Positions 1 to 6,913 of a stretch of 10,519 nt of DNA are shown here, piece by piece. The notes under the pieces are model-generated. The model had not been told where the DNA came from. It saw only the letters and a program-made list of their open reading frames with translations, and searched no databases. Both the position numbers and the translations under genes were made by a program. Source of the DNA: Candidatus Colimorpha enterica (GTDB taxonomy: Bacteria > Bacillota > Clostridia > Oscillospirales > CAG-272); the NCBI GenBank assembly GCA_000433515.1, contig FR891227.1:1-10519 (forward strand), read 5' to 3'. Every line of letters begins with the position of its first letter. The first letter of the stretch is position 1.

Positions 1-17
1 ACTTCAAAACCCTCGGT

Positions 18-215
18 GTGAGGACGGAGCCGCTGTCCGGCTACGAACGACTGAAAGTGCTTCATGACGTATTCAACATGGACACCAACGAGCCGTTCCG
101 CTTTTCCTTCGATATGGTGAGGACGGAACCGCTGTCCGGCTACGAGCGGCTGAAAGTGCTTCATGATGTGTTTAACATGGACACCAATGAGCCGTTCCGC
201 TTTTCCTTCGATATG
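18..215 (+). repeat. 99-bp imperfect tandem duplication within virB4 (two copies)
   Basis: Copy 1 is 18-116 and copy 2 is 117-215, with a period of exactly 99 bp (33 codons), so the reading frame is kept. The two copies encode identical residues but differ at seven bases, all synonymous third positions (gag/gaa, gaa/gag, cga/cgg, gac/gat, gta/gtg, ttc/ttt, aac/aat). After copy 2 the protein continues normally with V-A-R-T-G-L. The VirB4 family as I recall it has this block once. Confidence 0.95.
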
Positions 216-257
216 GTTGCACGGACGGGACTCAGCACAAAGGACTTCATCGCGCCC

Positions 258-297
258 ACTTCCTTTGACTTCCGTCTACTTCCTTCGATTTCCGCGA
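258..297 (+). repeat. 20-bp imperfect tandem duplication causing a frameshift in virB4
   Basis: Both units (258-277 and 278-297) begin acttcctt and encode T-S-F-D-F-R, but with ttt gac ttc cgt in the first and ttc gat ttc cgc in the second. The period of 20 is not a multiple of three, so the downstream gene is moved to another frame. Deleting 258-277 exactly rejoins the upstream frame to the 314-1981 frame. As in the 99-bp duplication, the coding differences are synonymous. Confidence 0.9.
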
Positions 298-313
298 AGG
301 CAAGTGCTTCAAG

Positions 314-1981
314 ATGGGCAAGACCATCGGCGCAGTGAGCTTTTTGCAGATACTCGCGCCGGAACTCAATGACCGTATGCTGGCTGACTTCCTTGAGATG
401 GACAGCAACATCACGGTCAATTTTCATATCCGGACGATTGACCAGGCGAAGGCAATCAAGAGCATCAAGTCGAAGATCACCGACCTCGACAAGATGAAGA
501 TTGAAGAGCAGAAAAAGGCAGTTCGCTCCGGCTATGACATGGAGATTATCCCCTCCGATCTTGCCACCTACGGCGGAGAAGCAAAGCGTCTGTTGCAGGA
601 TCTCCAGACGCGCAATGAGCGTATGTTCCTCGTAACCATTATCATCATGAACACTGCTGCCACTCGACAGAAGCTCGAAAATGCCGTTTTCCAGACGGCA
701 TCCATCGCTCAGAAGTATAACTGCGCCCTCAAGCGTCTCGACTTCCAGCAGGAAGAGGGCTTGATGTCCTCGCTGCCCATCGGTCTGAATCAGGTTGAAA
801 TTGAGCGTGGTCTGACTACCTCTTCTACGGCGATCTTCGTGCCGTTCACCACTCAGGAGCTTTTTCAGGGCGGTGAGGCTCTTTATTACGGTCTGAATGC
901 CCTGTCCAACAACATGATCATGGTAGACCGCAAGCAGCTCAAAAACCCCAACGGGCTGATCCTCGGTACTCCCGGTAGTGGTAAGTCCTTCTCGGCAAAA
1001 AGAGAGATGACCAACGCCTTCCTTATCACGGGAGATGACATCATCGTCTGTGACCCGGAGGCTGAGTATTTCCCCCTCGTGCAGAAGCTCGGCGGTCAGG
1101 TTATCCGCATCTCCCCGATCAGTACCGACTACATCAATCCGCTGGACATCAATGTCAACTACTCCGAAGAGGAAAATCCGCTGACCTTGAAATCTGACTT
1201 TATCCTCTCCATGTGTGAGCTGATTGTCGGAGGCAAGGACGGCTTGCAGCCGGTTGAGAAGACCATCATTGACCGAAGCGTCCGCATGGTCTATCAGGAC
1301 TACCTTGCTGATCCCGTTCCTGAGAAAATGCCTATCCTCGAAGACCTCTACAACATTCTGCGAAATCAGTCTGAGCCGGAGGCACAGCGCATTGCAACTG
1401 CCCTTGAAATCTATGTCCACGGCTCTCTGAATGTCTTCAATCACAGAACGAATGTGGATGTCAACAACCGCTTCGTCTGCTACGACATCAAGGAGCTGGG
1501 TAAGCAGCTCAAGAAGCTCGGAATGCTCATTGTGCAGGATCAGGTGTGGAACAGAGTGACCATCAACCGCGCCCAGCGTAAGTCCACCCGTTACTACATG
1601 GACGAGTTCCACCTTCTGTTGAAGGAAGAGCAAACGGCAGCATACTCAGTCGAAATCTGGAAACGTTTTCGTAAGTGGGGCGGCATCCCGACCGGGATCA
1701 CCCAGAATGTCAAAGACTTGCTTGCCTCCCGTGAGGTGGAGAACATCTTTGAAAACTCCGACTTTGTGTATCTGCTCAATCAGGCATCCGGTGACAGACA
1801 GATTCTCTCGAAGGCACTGAACATCTCGCCCAGCCAGCAGAACTACATTACCAACTCCAATGCCGGTGAAGGCTTGATCTTCTACGGCTCTACCATCGTC
1901 CCCTTCAAGAACAACTTCCCGAAGGACACGATGCTGTATCGCATTATGACCACCAAACCCGAAGAAACCATTCAGAACTAA
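314..1981 (+). CDS. VirB4-like conjugal transfer ATPase (CD1110 family), C-terminal ATPase part
   Basis: This is the energy-supplying ATPase of the type IV secretion channel of a Gram-positive conjugative element; it acts at the inner face of the membrane. Numbering from the Met at 314: Walker A G-T-P-G-S-G-K-S at residues 218-225; D-P-E-A-E-Y at 247-252, typical of the VirB4/TraE P-loop domain; Walker B Y-Y-M-D-E-F-H with D430 and E431; and a conserved G-I-T-Q-N-V-K-D segment after it. The Met at 314 is not a convincing start: there is no Shine-Dalgarno, and the matching residues E-G-K-C-F-K lie upstream in the same frame, open from base 269. This is therefore the 3' part of a longer gene whose upstream part is in another frame because of the 20-bp duplication. 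The ATPase core itself is complete. The stop is directly followed by the AGGAGG of the next gene. Confidence 0.9.
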   Translation: MGKTIGAVSFLQILAPELNDRMLADFLEMDSNITVNFHIRTIDQAKAIKSIKSKITDLDKMKIEEQKKAVRSGYDMEIIPSDLATYGGEAKRLLQDLQTRNERMFLVTIIIMNTAATRQKLENAVFQTASIAQKYNCALKRLDFQQEEGLMSSLPIGLNQVEIERGLTTSSTAIFVPFTTQELFQGGEALYYGLNALSNNMIMVDRKQLKNPNGLILGTPGSGKSFSAKREMTNAFLITGDDIIVCDPEAEYFPLVQKLGGQVIRISPISTDYINPLDINVNYSEEENPLTLKSDFILSMCELIVGGKDGLQPVEKTIIDRSVRMVYQDYLADPVPEKMPILEDLYNILRNQSEPEAQRIATALEIYVHGSLNVFNHRTNVDVNNRFVCYDIKELGKQLKKLGMLIVQDQVWNRVTINRAQRKSTRYYMDEFHLLLKEEQTAAYSVEIWKRFRKWGGIPTGITQNVKDLLASREVENIFENSDFVYLLNQASGDRQILSKALNISPSQQNYITNSNAGEGLIFYGSTIVPFKNNFPKDTMLYRIMTTKPEETIQN

Positions 1982-1995
1982 GGAGGATTTCCTAT

Positions 1996-2622
1996 ATGAA
2001 TAAGAATACCAATCCCATGAACGACATCATCAACGACTTCACTGAGAAGTTTGGTTACAACAAAGTCCAGATGACCTTCCGAGATGTGAAGGAAGGCATG
2101 GACAGCTACTTCGGTCTGATCTCTATGACCACTGAGCTGATTAAGCTCATTCGTGAAGAAGAGACGCTGCGCAAGCATCACCGCGCCTACCTCCATGTCA
2201 GAGAGGCGATCCTTGAAGGTAGCAATGAACTGATGGCGTACATTAACGCCCAGCTTATGAAGTGCGGCGAGGGCAAGCGTTTCAGCTACATCCCCAAGTC
2301 TGAGTACATCGACAACTATCCCTTTGCTGAGGCTGAGGACGATGAGGATGAGGAAACCGTCACCATCTCCAAGGAGCAGTACGAGGACATGATTGATGAT
2401 CTTCTGACGATGGCAGAGCTGATCGACATGGTATCGGATATGCGTACCAAGGACTTCCGCTTCATTCAGGAAATGGCAAAATTCATGCCCGCTTATGCGG
2501 AGTACGAAAAGAGCCGCCTTTCGCTTTACCGTGAGGCGGCAAAGGAAGCCGAGGCTATCCTTGACCGATGGGAAGACGAGATCGACGATGGTTACGAGCC
2601 AGAGGAATACTTCTCCGATTAA
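1996..2622 (+). CDS. Unnamed acidic soluble protein of the ICE transfer operon
   Basis: A 208-residue protein that I cannot assign to a named domain. It has no signal peptide and no membrane segment, and looks mostly helical. An acidic run lies at about residues 111-120 (A-E-A-E-D-D-E-D-E-E), and the C-terminal third (Y-E-K-S-R-L-S-L-Y-R-E-A-A-K-E-A-E-A-I-L) looks like an amphipathic or coiled-coil helix ending in a second acidic tail. The start is well supported: AGGAGG at 1981-1986 sits nine bases before the ATG and overlaps the last base of the virB4 stop codon. Its place between virB4 and the methylase gene suggests co-expression with the secretion machinery, perhaps as a cytoplasmic accessory to VirB4 or to DNA handling; that role is inference only. 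Confidence 0.85.
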   Translation: MNKNTNPMNDIINDFTEKFGYNKVQMTFRDVKEGMDSYFGLISMTTELIKLIREEETLRKHHRAYLHVREAILEGSNELMAYINAQLMKCGEGKRFSYIPKSEYIDNYPFAEAEDDEDEETVTISKEQYEDMIDDLLTMAELIDMVSDMRTKDFRFIQEMAKFMPAYAEYEKSRLSLYREAAKEAEAILDRWEDEIDDGYEPEEYFSD

Positions 2623-2642
2623 GTGTAACTGACAAATCCAAG

Positions 2643-2650
2643 AAAGGAGG
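2643..2650 (+). promoter_or_regulatory. Shine-Dalgarno that sets the methyltransferase start at ATA 2659
   Basis: AAAGGAGG is a near-ideal ribosome binding site. Eight bases later, in the methyltransferase frame, lies ATA (2659-2661). No ATG, GTG or TTG exists in that frame between the stop at 2626-2628 and the ATG at 2776. Confidence 0.8.
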
Positions 2651-2658
2651 AAGCCGCT

Positions 2659-3606
2659 ATACAGTTCGACACAATTTATACCGGTGACTGTCTCGAAGTC
2701 TTAAAGACGCTGCCCGATGAGAGCGTCCATTGCTGCGTCACATCCCCTCCGTATTACGCTCTCCGCGATTACGGCATGGAGGAGCAAATTGGCAGAGAAG
2801 CATCGCCAAAAGAATATATTGCGCGTCTGACCGAGGTTTTCACGGAAGTCAGGCGCGTTTTGCGTTCCGATGGGACGCTATGGCTCAACATCTCCGATAC
2901 CTATGCCGGTAAAGGACATCAGGGTGACTTTGTGGACCCGAAGAACCCTAACGGCAGAAACGGTCAGGCTGTGGCTCTCAACAACAAGGTTGAGGGCTGC
3001 AAGCCGAAGGATATGATCGGCATCCCGTGGATGCTGGCATTTGCTCTCCGTGACTCCGGCTGGTATCTGAGAAACGACATCATCTGGATGAAGGAAAACC
3101 CCATGCCGGAAAGTGTCAAAGACCGCTGCGCCCGTTGCTATGAGCATATCTTCCTCTTCTCCAAGTCAAGGAAATATCACTTTGACCACAAAGCGATCTC
3201 TGAGCCGATTGCGCCTACAACGGCTGAACGGCTCAAGCGCGGCATGATGGGCGGCAATAAGTTCGGCAAGGCAATCCCCGGACAGTCTCAGGTACAGACC
3301 ATCAACCGTCCACGGGAGCGCGGCGAAGTCACGGATGCGATGATCAATCCGCTCCGAAACAAGCGAGATGTCTGGATTATCAACACTGTCCCCTTCAAGG
3401 GCGGTCATTACGCCGCCTATCCTCCGAAGCTGGTAGAGACCTGTCTTCTTGCAGGATGTCCCGAAGACGGTATTGTTCTCGATCCCTTTATGGGAAGCGG
3501 CACAACCGGCATGGTTGCAAGGCAGCTCAACCGGCACTATGTCGGCATTGAGTTGAATCCTGCGTTCACAGAGCTTGCCTATGCGCGGATTGGAGGTGAA
3601 ATCTGA
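2659..3606 (+). CDS. Site-specific DNA methyltransferase (N6-adenine/N4-cytosine type), probable ATA start
   Basis: A 315-residue S-adenosylmethionine-dependent DNA methylase of the N6_N4_Mtase family. Motif order is that of the beta class: catalytic motif IV T-S-P-P-Y-Y at residues 28-33, then the region expected to recognise the target, then SAM-binding motif I D-P-F-M-G-S-G-T-T-G from residue 275, followed by Y-V-G-I-E-L-N. SPPY fits N4-cytosine or N6-adenine; the target base cannot be decided. The first in-frame ATG is at 2776, but that start would remove motif IV and has no Shine-Dalgarno. The frame upstream encodes I-Q-F-D-T-I-Y-T-G-D-C-L-E-V-L, the typical N-terminus, and a strong AAAGGAGG sits eight bases before ATA at 2659. 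I therefore place the start there. No restriction endonuclease is nearby, so it is an orphan methylase, plausibly for self-protection against host restriction. Its stop overlaps the next ATG by one base (TGATG). Confidence 0.85.
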   Translation: MQFDTIYTGDCLEVLKTLPDESVHCCVTSPPYYALRDYGMEEQIGREASPKEYIARLTEVFTEVRRVLRSDGTLWLNISDTYAGKGHQGDFVDPKNPNGRNGQAVALNNKVEGCKPKDMIGIPWMLAFALRDSGWYLRNDIIWMKENPMPESVKDRCARCYEHIFLFSKSRKYHFDHKAISEPIAPTTAERLKRGMMGGNKFGKAIPGQSQVQTINRPRERGEVTDAMINPLRNKRDVWIINTVPFKGGHYAAYPPKLVETCLLAGCPEDGIVLDPFMGSGTTGMVARQLNRHYVGIELNPAFTELAYARIGGEI

Positions 3607-5807
3607 TGCCCCGTGAAGAGTACAAGCCAAAAGACAAGGTTGTCATGAGGATGACGCGAGAAGGTGCTGTCGAAGAAAACCTCACGGAAGGCACATCCGA
3701 AAAAATATCAAAGCGTCTTGAAGACGCCCAGCTCGTAAAGCCTCATGAGGATGCCGCAGCAGCTCTTCCCGAAGAAGAGATCAAGCGCAGACAGCCAAGA
3801 CCGGAGGAATTATTCCCTGAGCAGGAAGCGGAGAATGTCCCCACCGAGCAAGCTCACTCTGAATACAAACCCGGTGAGCTGCCCGTTCATGAGGCAACTT
3901 CTCCCGTTTCTTCCGCTTCGGATGTCCATCGTCCGGCTCAGGTAGATGTCGGGCGCGTGGTCACTGATACAGCAGTCTCAAGCAGTATGCGGAAAACTCA
4001 GGCAGTCAGAAATGTAGACGGCGAGGCAGTGATGAGCAAGGCGGCTGAGACGGTTGCGGATCAACCTATCGCTGACGATGCTATTCCTGCCACTAAGAAA
4101 ATACAGCGTCTTGAGCAGAGATCAGAACGGGCGCATGAGCGTCTGGATGCTGCCCGTGAGAAGCTGCCTACAAAGAAAGTCCTCAAAAAAGAGCGCGTCT
4201 TTGATGAAGAAAGCGGCAAGGGCAAAACCCGTCTCTACTTTGAGGATGAGATCAAGATGCCGAAAGTAAAAAGCAAGCTGCAATTCGAGGCTGACAAATC
4301 CGTCCGCAAGGTCGGTGATACGCTTGCCTCCGGCATTCACGGCAAAATCCATGAGGTTGAGCAGGACAACTCAGCCGTTGAAGCGGCTCACCGTTCTGAG
4401 ATCGTTGCGGAATCTGCTGTCCGGCATTACAGCCATCATCGGCAAAACAAGGCAAACAAGCCTTTTGAGAAGGTTTCAAAGTTGGAACATGATGCACAGG
4501 TTGCCGACACCAAGCTCCATTATGAGAAGACGCAGCAGGAACATCCTGAGATGAAGAAGCAGCGCACCAACATGAACAAGCACTATCAGAAGCAAGCCAT
4601 CAAAAAGGAATACGCTGCGGCTCGGAAGGCTGGCTCTCAGACTGCCGGAACTGCCACCAAAAACACCGGAAAGAAAACCCGTGAGAAGGCTGCGGATAAG
4701 ATCAAGGAGTTCGTTGCCAAGAACAAGAAGGTGTTTCTCTGGATCGGCGTGGGTGTTCTCGTCCTTGTGCTGCTTGCTGCCGGTATCAGTTCTTGTACGG
4801 CAATGTTCTCGTCTACCGGCTCTGCTATTATTACTTCCTCTTATCTGAGTGAAGATGAAGCGATGCTGGGTGCGGAAGCGCAGTATTGCCAGATGGAAGC
4901 AGAGCTGCAAGACAAGCTGGACAACTTTGAGAGCTATTACCCAGGCTACGATGAGTACAACTACGATTTGGATGACATCGAACACGATCCCTATGTGCTG
5001 ATTTCCATTCTCTCCGCACTCCATGATGCTGAGTTTACCCTAAGCGAAGTTCAGAGTACGCTTCAAATGCTGTTCGACAAGCAATACATCCTCACAACGG
5101 AGGAAATCGTCGAGGTGCGCTACCGGACAGAGACGAGAGTTGGCAGCTACACCACCACCGATCCCGAAACCGGCGCGACAAGCACTCATTATTACACCTA
5201 CGAGGTCGAAGTTCCATATAACTACTACATCATGAATGTGACGCTGGAAAACTTCAATCTCAGCCATGTACCGGTCTACATCATGTCTCAGGATCAGCTC
5301 TCCATGTACGCCACCTATATGTCCGTGGTTGGCAACCGTGAGGATCTGTTCCCGGACTCGCCCTATGTAGACAAGTACATCGAAAATCCTCCCGATGAGT
5401 ACACGGTCAATCCGAGCTATATGTCGGATGAAACCTTTGCAACGCTCATTGAAGAAGCCGAGAAATATTTGAATTACCCTTATGTATGGGGCGGCAGCAA
5501 TCCCGAAACATCCTTCGACTGCTCCGGTTTTGTGTCCTATGTCCTGACTAATTCAGGGCTTGTGAATACCGGCAGACTTGGGGCGCAAGGGCTTTACAAT
5601 GTCTGCACTCCCGTATCAAGGGCAGATGCGAAGCCCGGTGATCTTGTCTTCTTTGTCGGCACATACGATACCCCCGGCGTTTCCCATGTGGGCATTTATG
5701 TCGGTGATGGAGTCATGTTGCACTGCGGCGATCCCATTCAGTATTCATCCATCAACACTTCCTATTGGCAGTCTCACTTCTATGCCTTCGGAAGACCGAA
5801 CTATTAA
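3606..5807 (+). CDS. Membrane-anchored NlpC/P60 peptidoglycan hydrolase (CD1108-family mobile element protein)
   Basis: A 733-residue protein that probably opens the cell wall for the conjugation channel, the role played by Orf14 in Tn916. Residues 1-375 are charged, low in hydrophobics and partly coiled-coil, without a signal peptide, so likely cytoplasmic; they include R-V-F-D-E-E-S-G-K-G-K-T-R-L and K-S-K-L-Q-F-E-A, which I recall as conserved in this family. One membrane segment lies at about 376-401 (V-F-L-W-I-G-V-G-V-L-V-L-V-L-L). An extracellular linker with a Tyr/Thr-rich stretch follows. The C-terminal NlpC/P60 domain holds Y-V-W-G-G, the catalytic Cys639 in D-C-S-G-F, P-G-D-L-V-F-F, His694 in H-V-G-I-Y-V-G, and His706 as the likely third residue. 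All catalytic residues are present. GGAGG at 3592-3596 and the one-base overlap with the methylase stop suggest translational coupling. Confidence 0.92.
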   Translation: MPREEYKPKDKVVMRMTREGAVEENLTEGTSEKISKRLEDAQLVKPHEDAAAALPEEEIKRRQPRPEELFPEQEAENVPTEQAHSEYKPGELPVHEATSPVSSASDVHRPAQVDVGRVVTDTAVSSSMRKTQAVRNVDGEAVMSKAAETVADQPIADDAIPATKKIQRLEQRSERAHERLDAAREKLPTKKVLKKERVFDEESGKGKTRLYFEDEIKMPKVKSKLQFEADKSVRKVGDTLASGIHGKIHEVEQDNSAVEAAHRSEIVAESAVRHYSHHRQNKANKPFEKVSKLEHDAQVADTKLHYEKTQQEHPEMKKQRTNMNKHYQKQAIKKEYAAARKAGSQTAGTATKNTGKKTREKAADKIKEFVAKNKKVFLWIGVGVLVLVLLAAGISSCTAMFSSTGSAIITSSYLSEDEAMLGAEAQYCQMEAELQDKLDNFESYYPGYDEYNYDLDDIEHDPYVLISILSALHDAEFTLSEVQSTLQMLFDKQYILTTEEIVEVRYRTETRVGSYTTTDPETGATSTHYYTYEVEVPYNYYIMNVTLENFNLSHVPVYIMSQDQLSMYATYMSVVGNREDLFPDSPYVDKYIENPPDEYTVNPSYMSDETFATLIEEAEKYLNYPYVWGGSNPETSFDCSGFVSYVLTNSGLVNTGRLGAQGLYNVCTPVSRADAKPGDLVFFVGTYDTPGVSHVGIYVGDGVMLHCGDPIQYSSINTSYWQSHFYAFGRPNY

Positions 5808-5825
5808 GCGAAAGGAGATTTTTCT

Positions 5826-6074
5826 ATGAATCCTAAGTATCAGAAGGTCTGCGCTGACATCGCAAAGCTGGAAAGCAAGGCGGCAGACATCGAAAAGCAG
5901 CTTGGTGAGCTGCGCGAAAAGAAAACCGAGCTGGAAAACCTTGAGATCATCAATACTGTCCGCGCTATGGTCATGGACAAGGAACAGATCATGGCTTTCC
6001 TCTCCAACATGAAGGGCGGCTCTCCCTCAAAGCAGCCTAAAGCCGAAAACATGGAGGTAAATGAGAATGAATAA
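5826..6074 (+). CDS. DUF4315-family small coiled-coil protein
   Basis: An 82-residue soluble protein. Residues 5-40 form a clear heptad-type coiled coil (A-K-L-E-S-K-A-A-D-I-E-K-Q-L and on), followed by a short helix around A-M-V-M-D-K-E-Q-I-M-A-F-L and a polar tail. I recall this as the DUF4315 family, found almost only between the wall hydrolase and the DUF4366 gene in these elements; its function is unknown. AAAGGAG at 5811-5817 lies eight bases before the ATG. It overlaps the next gene by eight bases, so translation of the pair is probably coupled and the two proteins may act together. Confidence 0.88.
   Translation: MNPKYQKVCADIAKLESKAADIEKQLGELREKKTELENLEIINTVRAMVMDKEQIMAFLSNMKGGSPSKQPKAENMEVNENE
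6053..6057 (+). promoter_or_regulatory. Shine-Dalgarno favouring the DUF4366 start at 6067
   Basis: GGAGG inside the end of the DUF4315 gene is nine bases from the ATG at 6067 but only three from the ATG at 6061, so it favours the second Met, giving M-N-K-R-K-G-F. Confidence 0.65.
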
Positions 6075-6873
6075 GAGAAAAGGATTTCGTTTGTTCACCG
6101 TTCTGGCACTTTGCATGGTGCTGGTAAGCAGCTTCTCCATGACGGCTTTTGCCAAAGCGGATGACACCGATCAAAATCTTCCCGTGACCGATGCAACCAT
6201 GCCCGATGAAACGCCTGATACCACCGAGCCTACGCCTCCCGTTGAGCTGCCCGAAGGTGAGCCTATCGACGATGAGGGCAATGCCTACACCCGTGATCTG
6301 CTCTATGACAAGGCTACCAACAAGCAGTTCATCACCGTTCAGACGAAAAGCGGCAATACCTTCTACATCGTCATTGACTACGATGCTCCCGTGAACGATG
6401 AAGAGGAACAGTATCAGACTTATTTCCTCAATATGGTGGATGAAGCCGATCTGCTTGCCCTGATGGATGAAGAGGCAGTTGCAGAGCTGACCACTTGTGT
6501 TTGCGAGGATAAATGCGTTGTCGGTGATATTGATGTGGAATGCCCGGTCTGCAAGACCACCATGAGTGAATGCACCGGCACTGTTCCTGAGCCTCCTGCC
6601 GATGAGCCTGACACAGAGCCTTCCGAGCCGGAAGAGCCTGAGAAAAAGTCCAATGTCGGCATGATCATCGGCGTGATTGCCGTTGTGGGTATCGGCGGCG
6701 CGGCTTATTACTACTTCAAGTTTATCCGTGGAAAAAAGCAGAAGGACGAAGACCTTGACTTCTTCGACGATGAAGGCTATGAGGAAGAGCCTTATGTGAA
6801 TGAGGACGCCGAGCCGGACATCGCTGCGGATGATGAAGACGAAATCACAGAAGCAGAAAACGAAGAAGATTAA
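6067..6873 (+). CDS. DUF4366-family secreted, C-terminally anchored protein (CD1107 family)
   Basis: A 268-residue cell-surface protein of the transfer region, function unknown. It has an N-terminal Sec signal peptide: basic K-R-K, hydrophobic core at 9-23, likely cut after A-F-A at residue 29. An acidic Pro/Thr-rich linker follows, then the conserved core with R-D-L-L-Y-D-K-A-T-N-K-Q-F-I and Y-I-V-I-D-Y-D. Six cysteines lie at 144, 146, 150, 159, 162 and 169 (C-x-C-x3-C-x8-C-x2-C-x6-C), outside the membrane. A Pro/Glu-rich stretch leads to a membrane helix at about 197-216 (G-M-I-I-G-V-I-A-V-V-G-I-G-G-A-A), then basic residues and a very acidic cytoplasmic tail. An alternative ATG at 6061 adds two residues, but the Shine-Dalgarno spacing favours 6067. 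It is the last gene before the 6882-6910 hairpin, so it closes the operon. Confidence 0.88.
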   Translation: MNKRKGFRLFTVLALCMVLVSSFSMTAFAKADDTDQNLPVTDATMPDETPDTTEPTPPVELPEGEPIDDEGNAYTRDLLYDKATNKQFITVQTKSGNTFYIVIDYDAPVNDEEEQYQTYFLNMVDEADLLALMDEEAVAELTTCVCEDKCVVGDIDVECPVCKTTMSECTGTVPEPPADEPDTEPSEPEEPEKKSNVGMIIGVIAVVGIGGAAYYYFKFIRGKKQKDEDLDFFDDEGYEEEPYVNEDAEPDIAADDEDEITEAENEED

Positions 6874-6881
6874 AGCAGTAA

Positions 6882-6910
6882 AAGCCCCTCACAACGGCTG
6901 TGAGGGGCTT
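6882..6910. terminator. Perfect 12-bp hairpin, bidirectional terminator between convergent genes
   Basis: AAGCCCCTCACA (6882-6893) and TGTGAGGGGCTT (6899-6910) are exact inverted copies around the five-base loop ACGGC. It lies in the 40-base gap between the stop of the + strand DUF4366 gene and the stop of the reverse-strand ATPase gene. The T run is better on the minus strand (four Ts: CTTTTAC) than on the plus strand (two Ts, then GCATT), so termination may be stronger for the ATPase transcript. Confidence 0.9.
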
Positions 6911-6913
6911 GCA

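Larger units (their letters stand above)
3..338 (+). pseudogene. VirB4-like ATPase, upstream fragment (open at the window edge, ends by frameshift)
   Basis: This reading frame is open through the left edge and belongs to the same virB4-like gene as the 314-1981 entry. From base 3 it reads F-K-T-L-G-V followed by a 33-residue block beginning V-R-T-E-P-L-S-G-Y-E-R-L and ending F-S-F-D-M. That block appears twice in a row (bases 18-116 and 117-215), then V-A-R-T-G-L-S-T-K-D-F-I-A-P-T-S-F-D-F-R. After base 275 the frame leaves the VirB4 sequence and reads unrelated residues to a stop at 336-338. The cause is a 20-bp imperfect duplication (258-277 and 278-297): removing one copy restores A-P-T-S-F-D-F-R-E-G-K-C-F-K-M-G in frame with the downstream part. 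A GTG at 18 is a Val codon inside the gene, not a start. Whether the break is real or an assembly fault cannot be settled here. Confidence 0.75.

Noticed and set aside
18..215. Diversity-generating retroelement target or CRISPR-like repeat
   Set aside because: Only two copies without spacers, differences are silent rather than adenine-directed amino-acid changes, and no reverse transcriptase or cas gene is present.
314..316. ATG 314 as the genuine start of VirB4
   Set aside because: No ribosome binding site; conserved VirB4 residues continue upstream in the same frame and, after the 20-bp duplication, in the other frame.
161..1633. 490-codon open frame antisense to virB4
   Set aside because: It mirrors the codon structure of a clearly real P-loop ATPase gene, has no family signature or ribosome binding site, and is a by-product of that gene's codon use.
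4476..5024. 182-codon minus-strand frame with hydrophobic runs under the NlpC/P60 gene
   Set aside because: Its leucine/valine richness is the reverse complement of Lys/Glu/Asp-rich coiled-coil codons in the real gene, so it is not a membrane protein gene.
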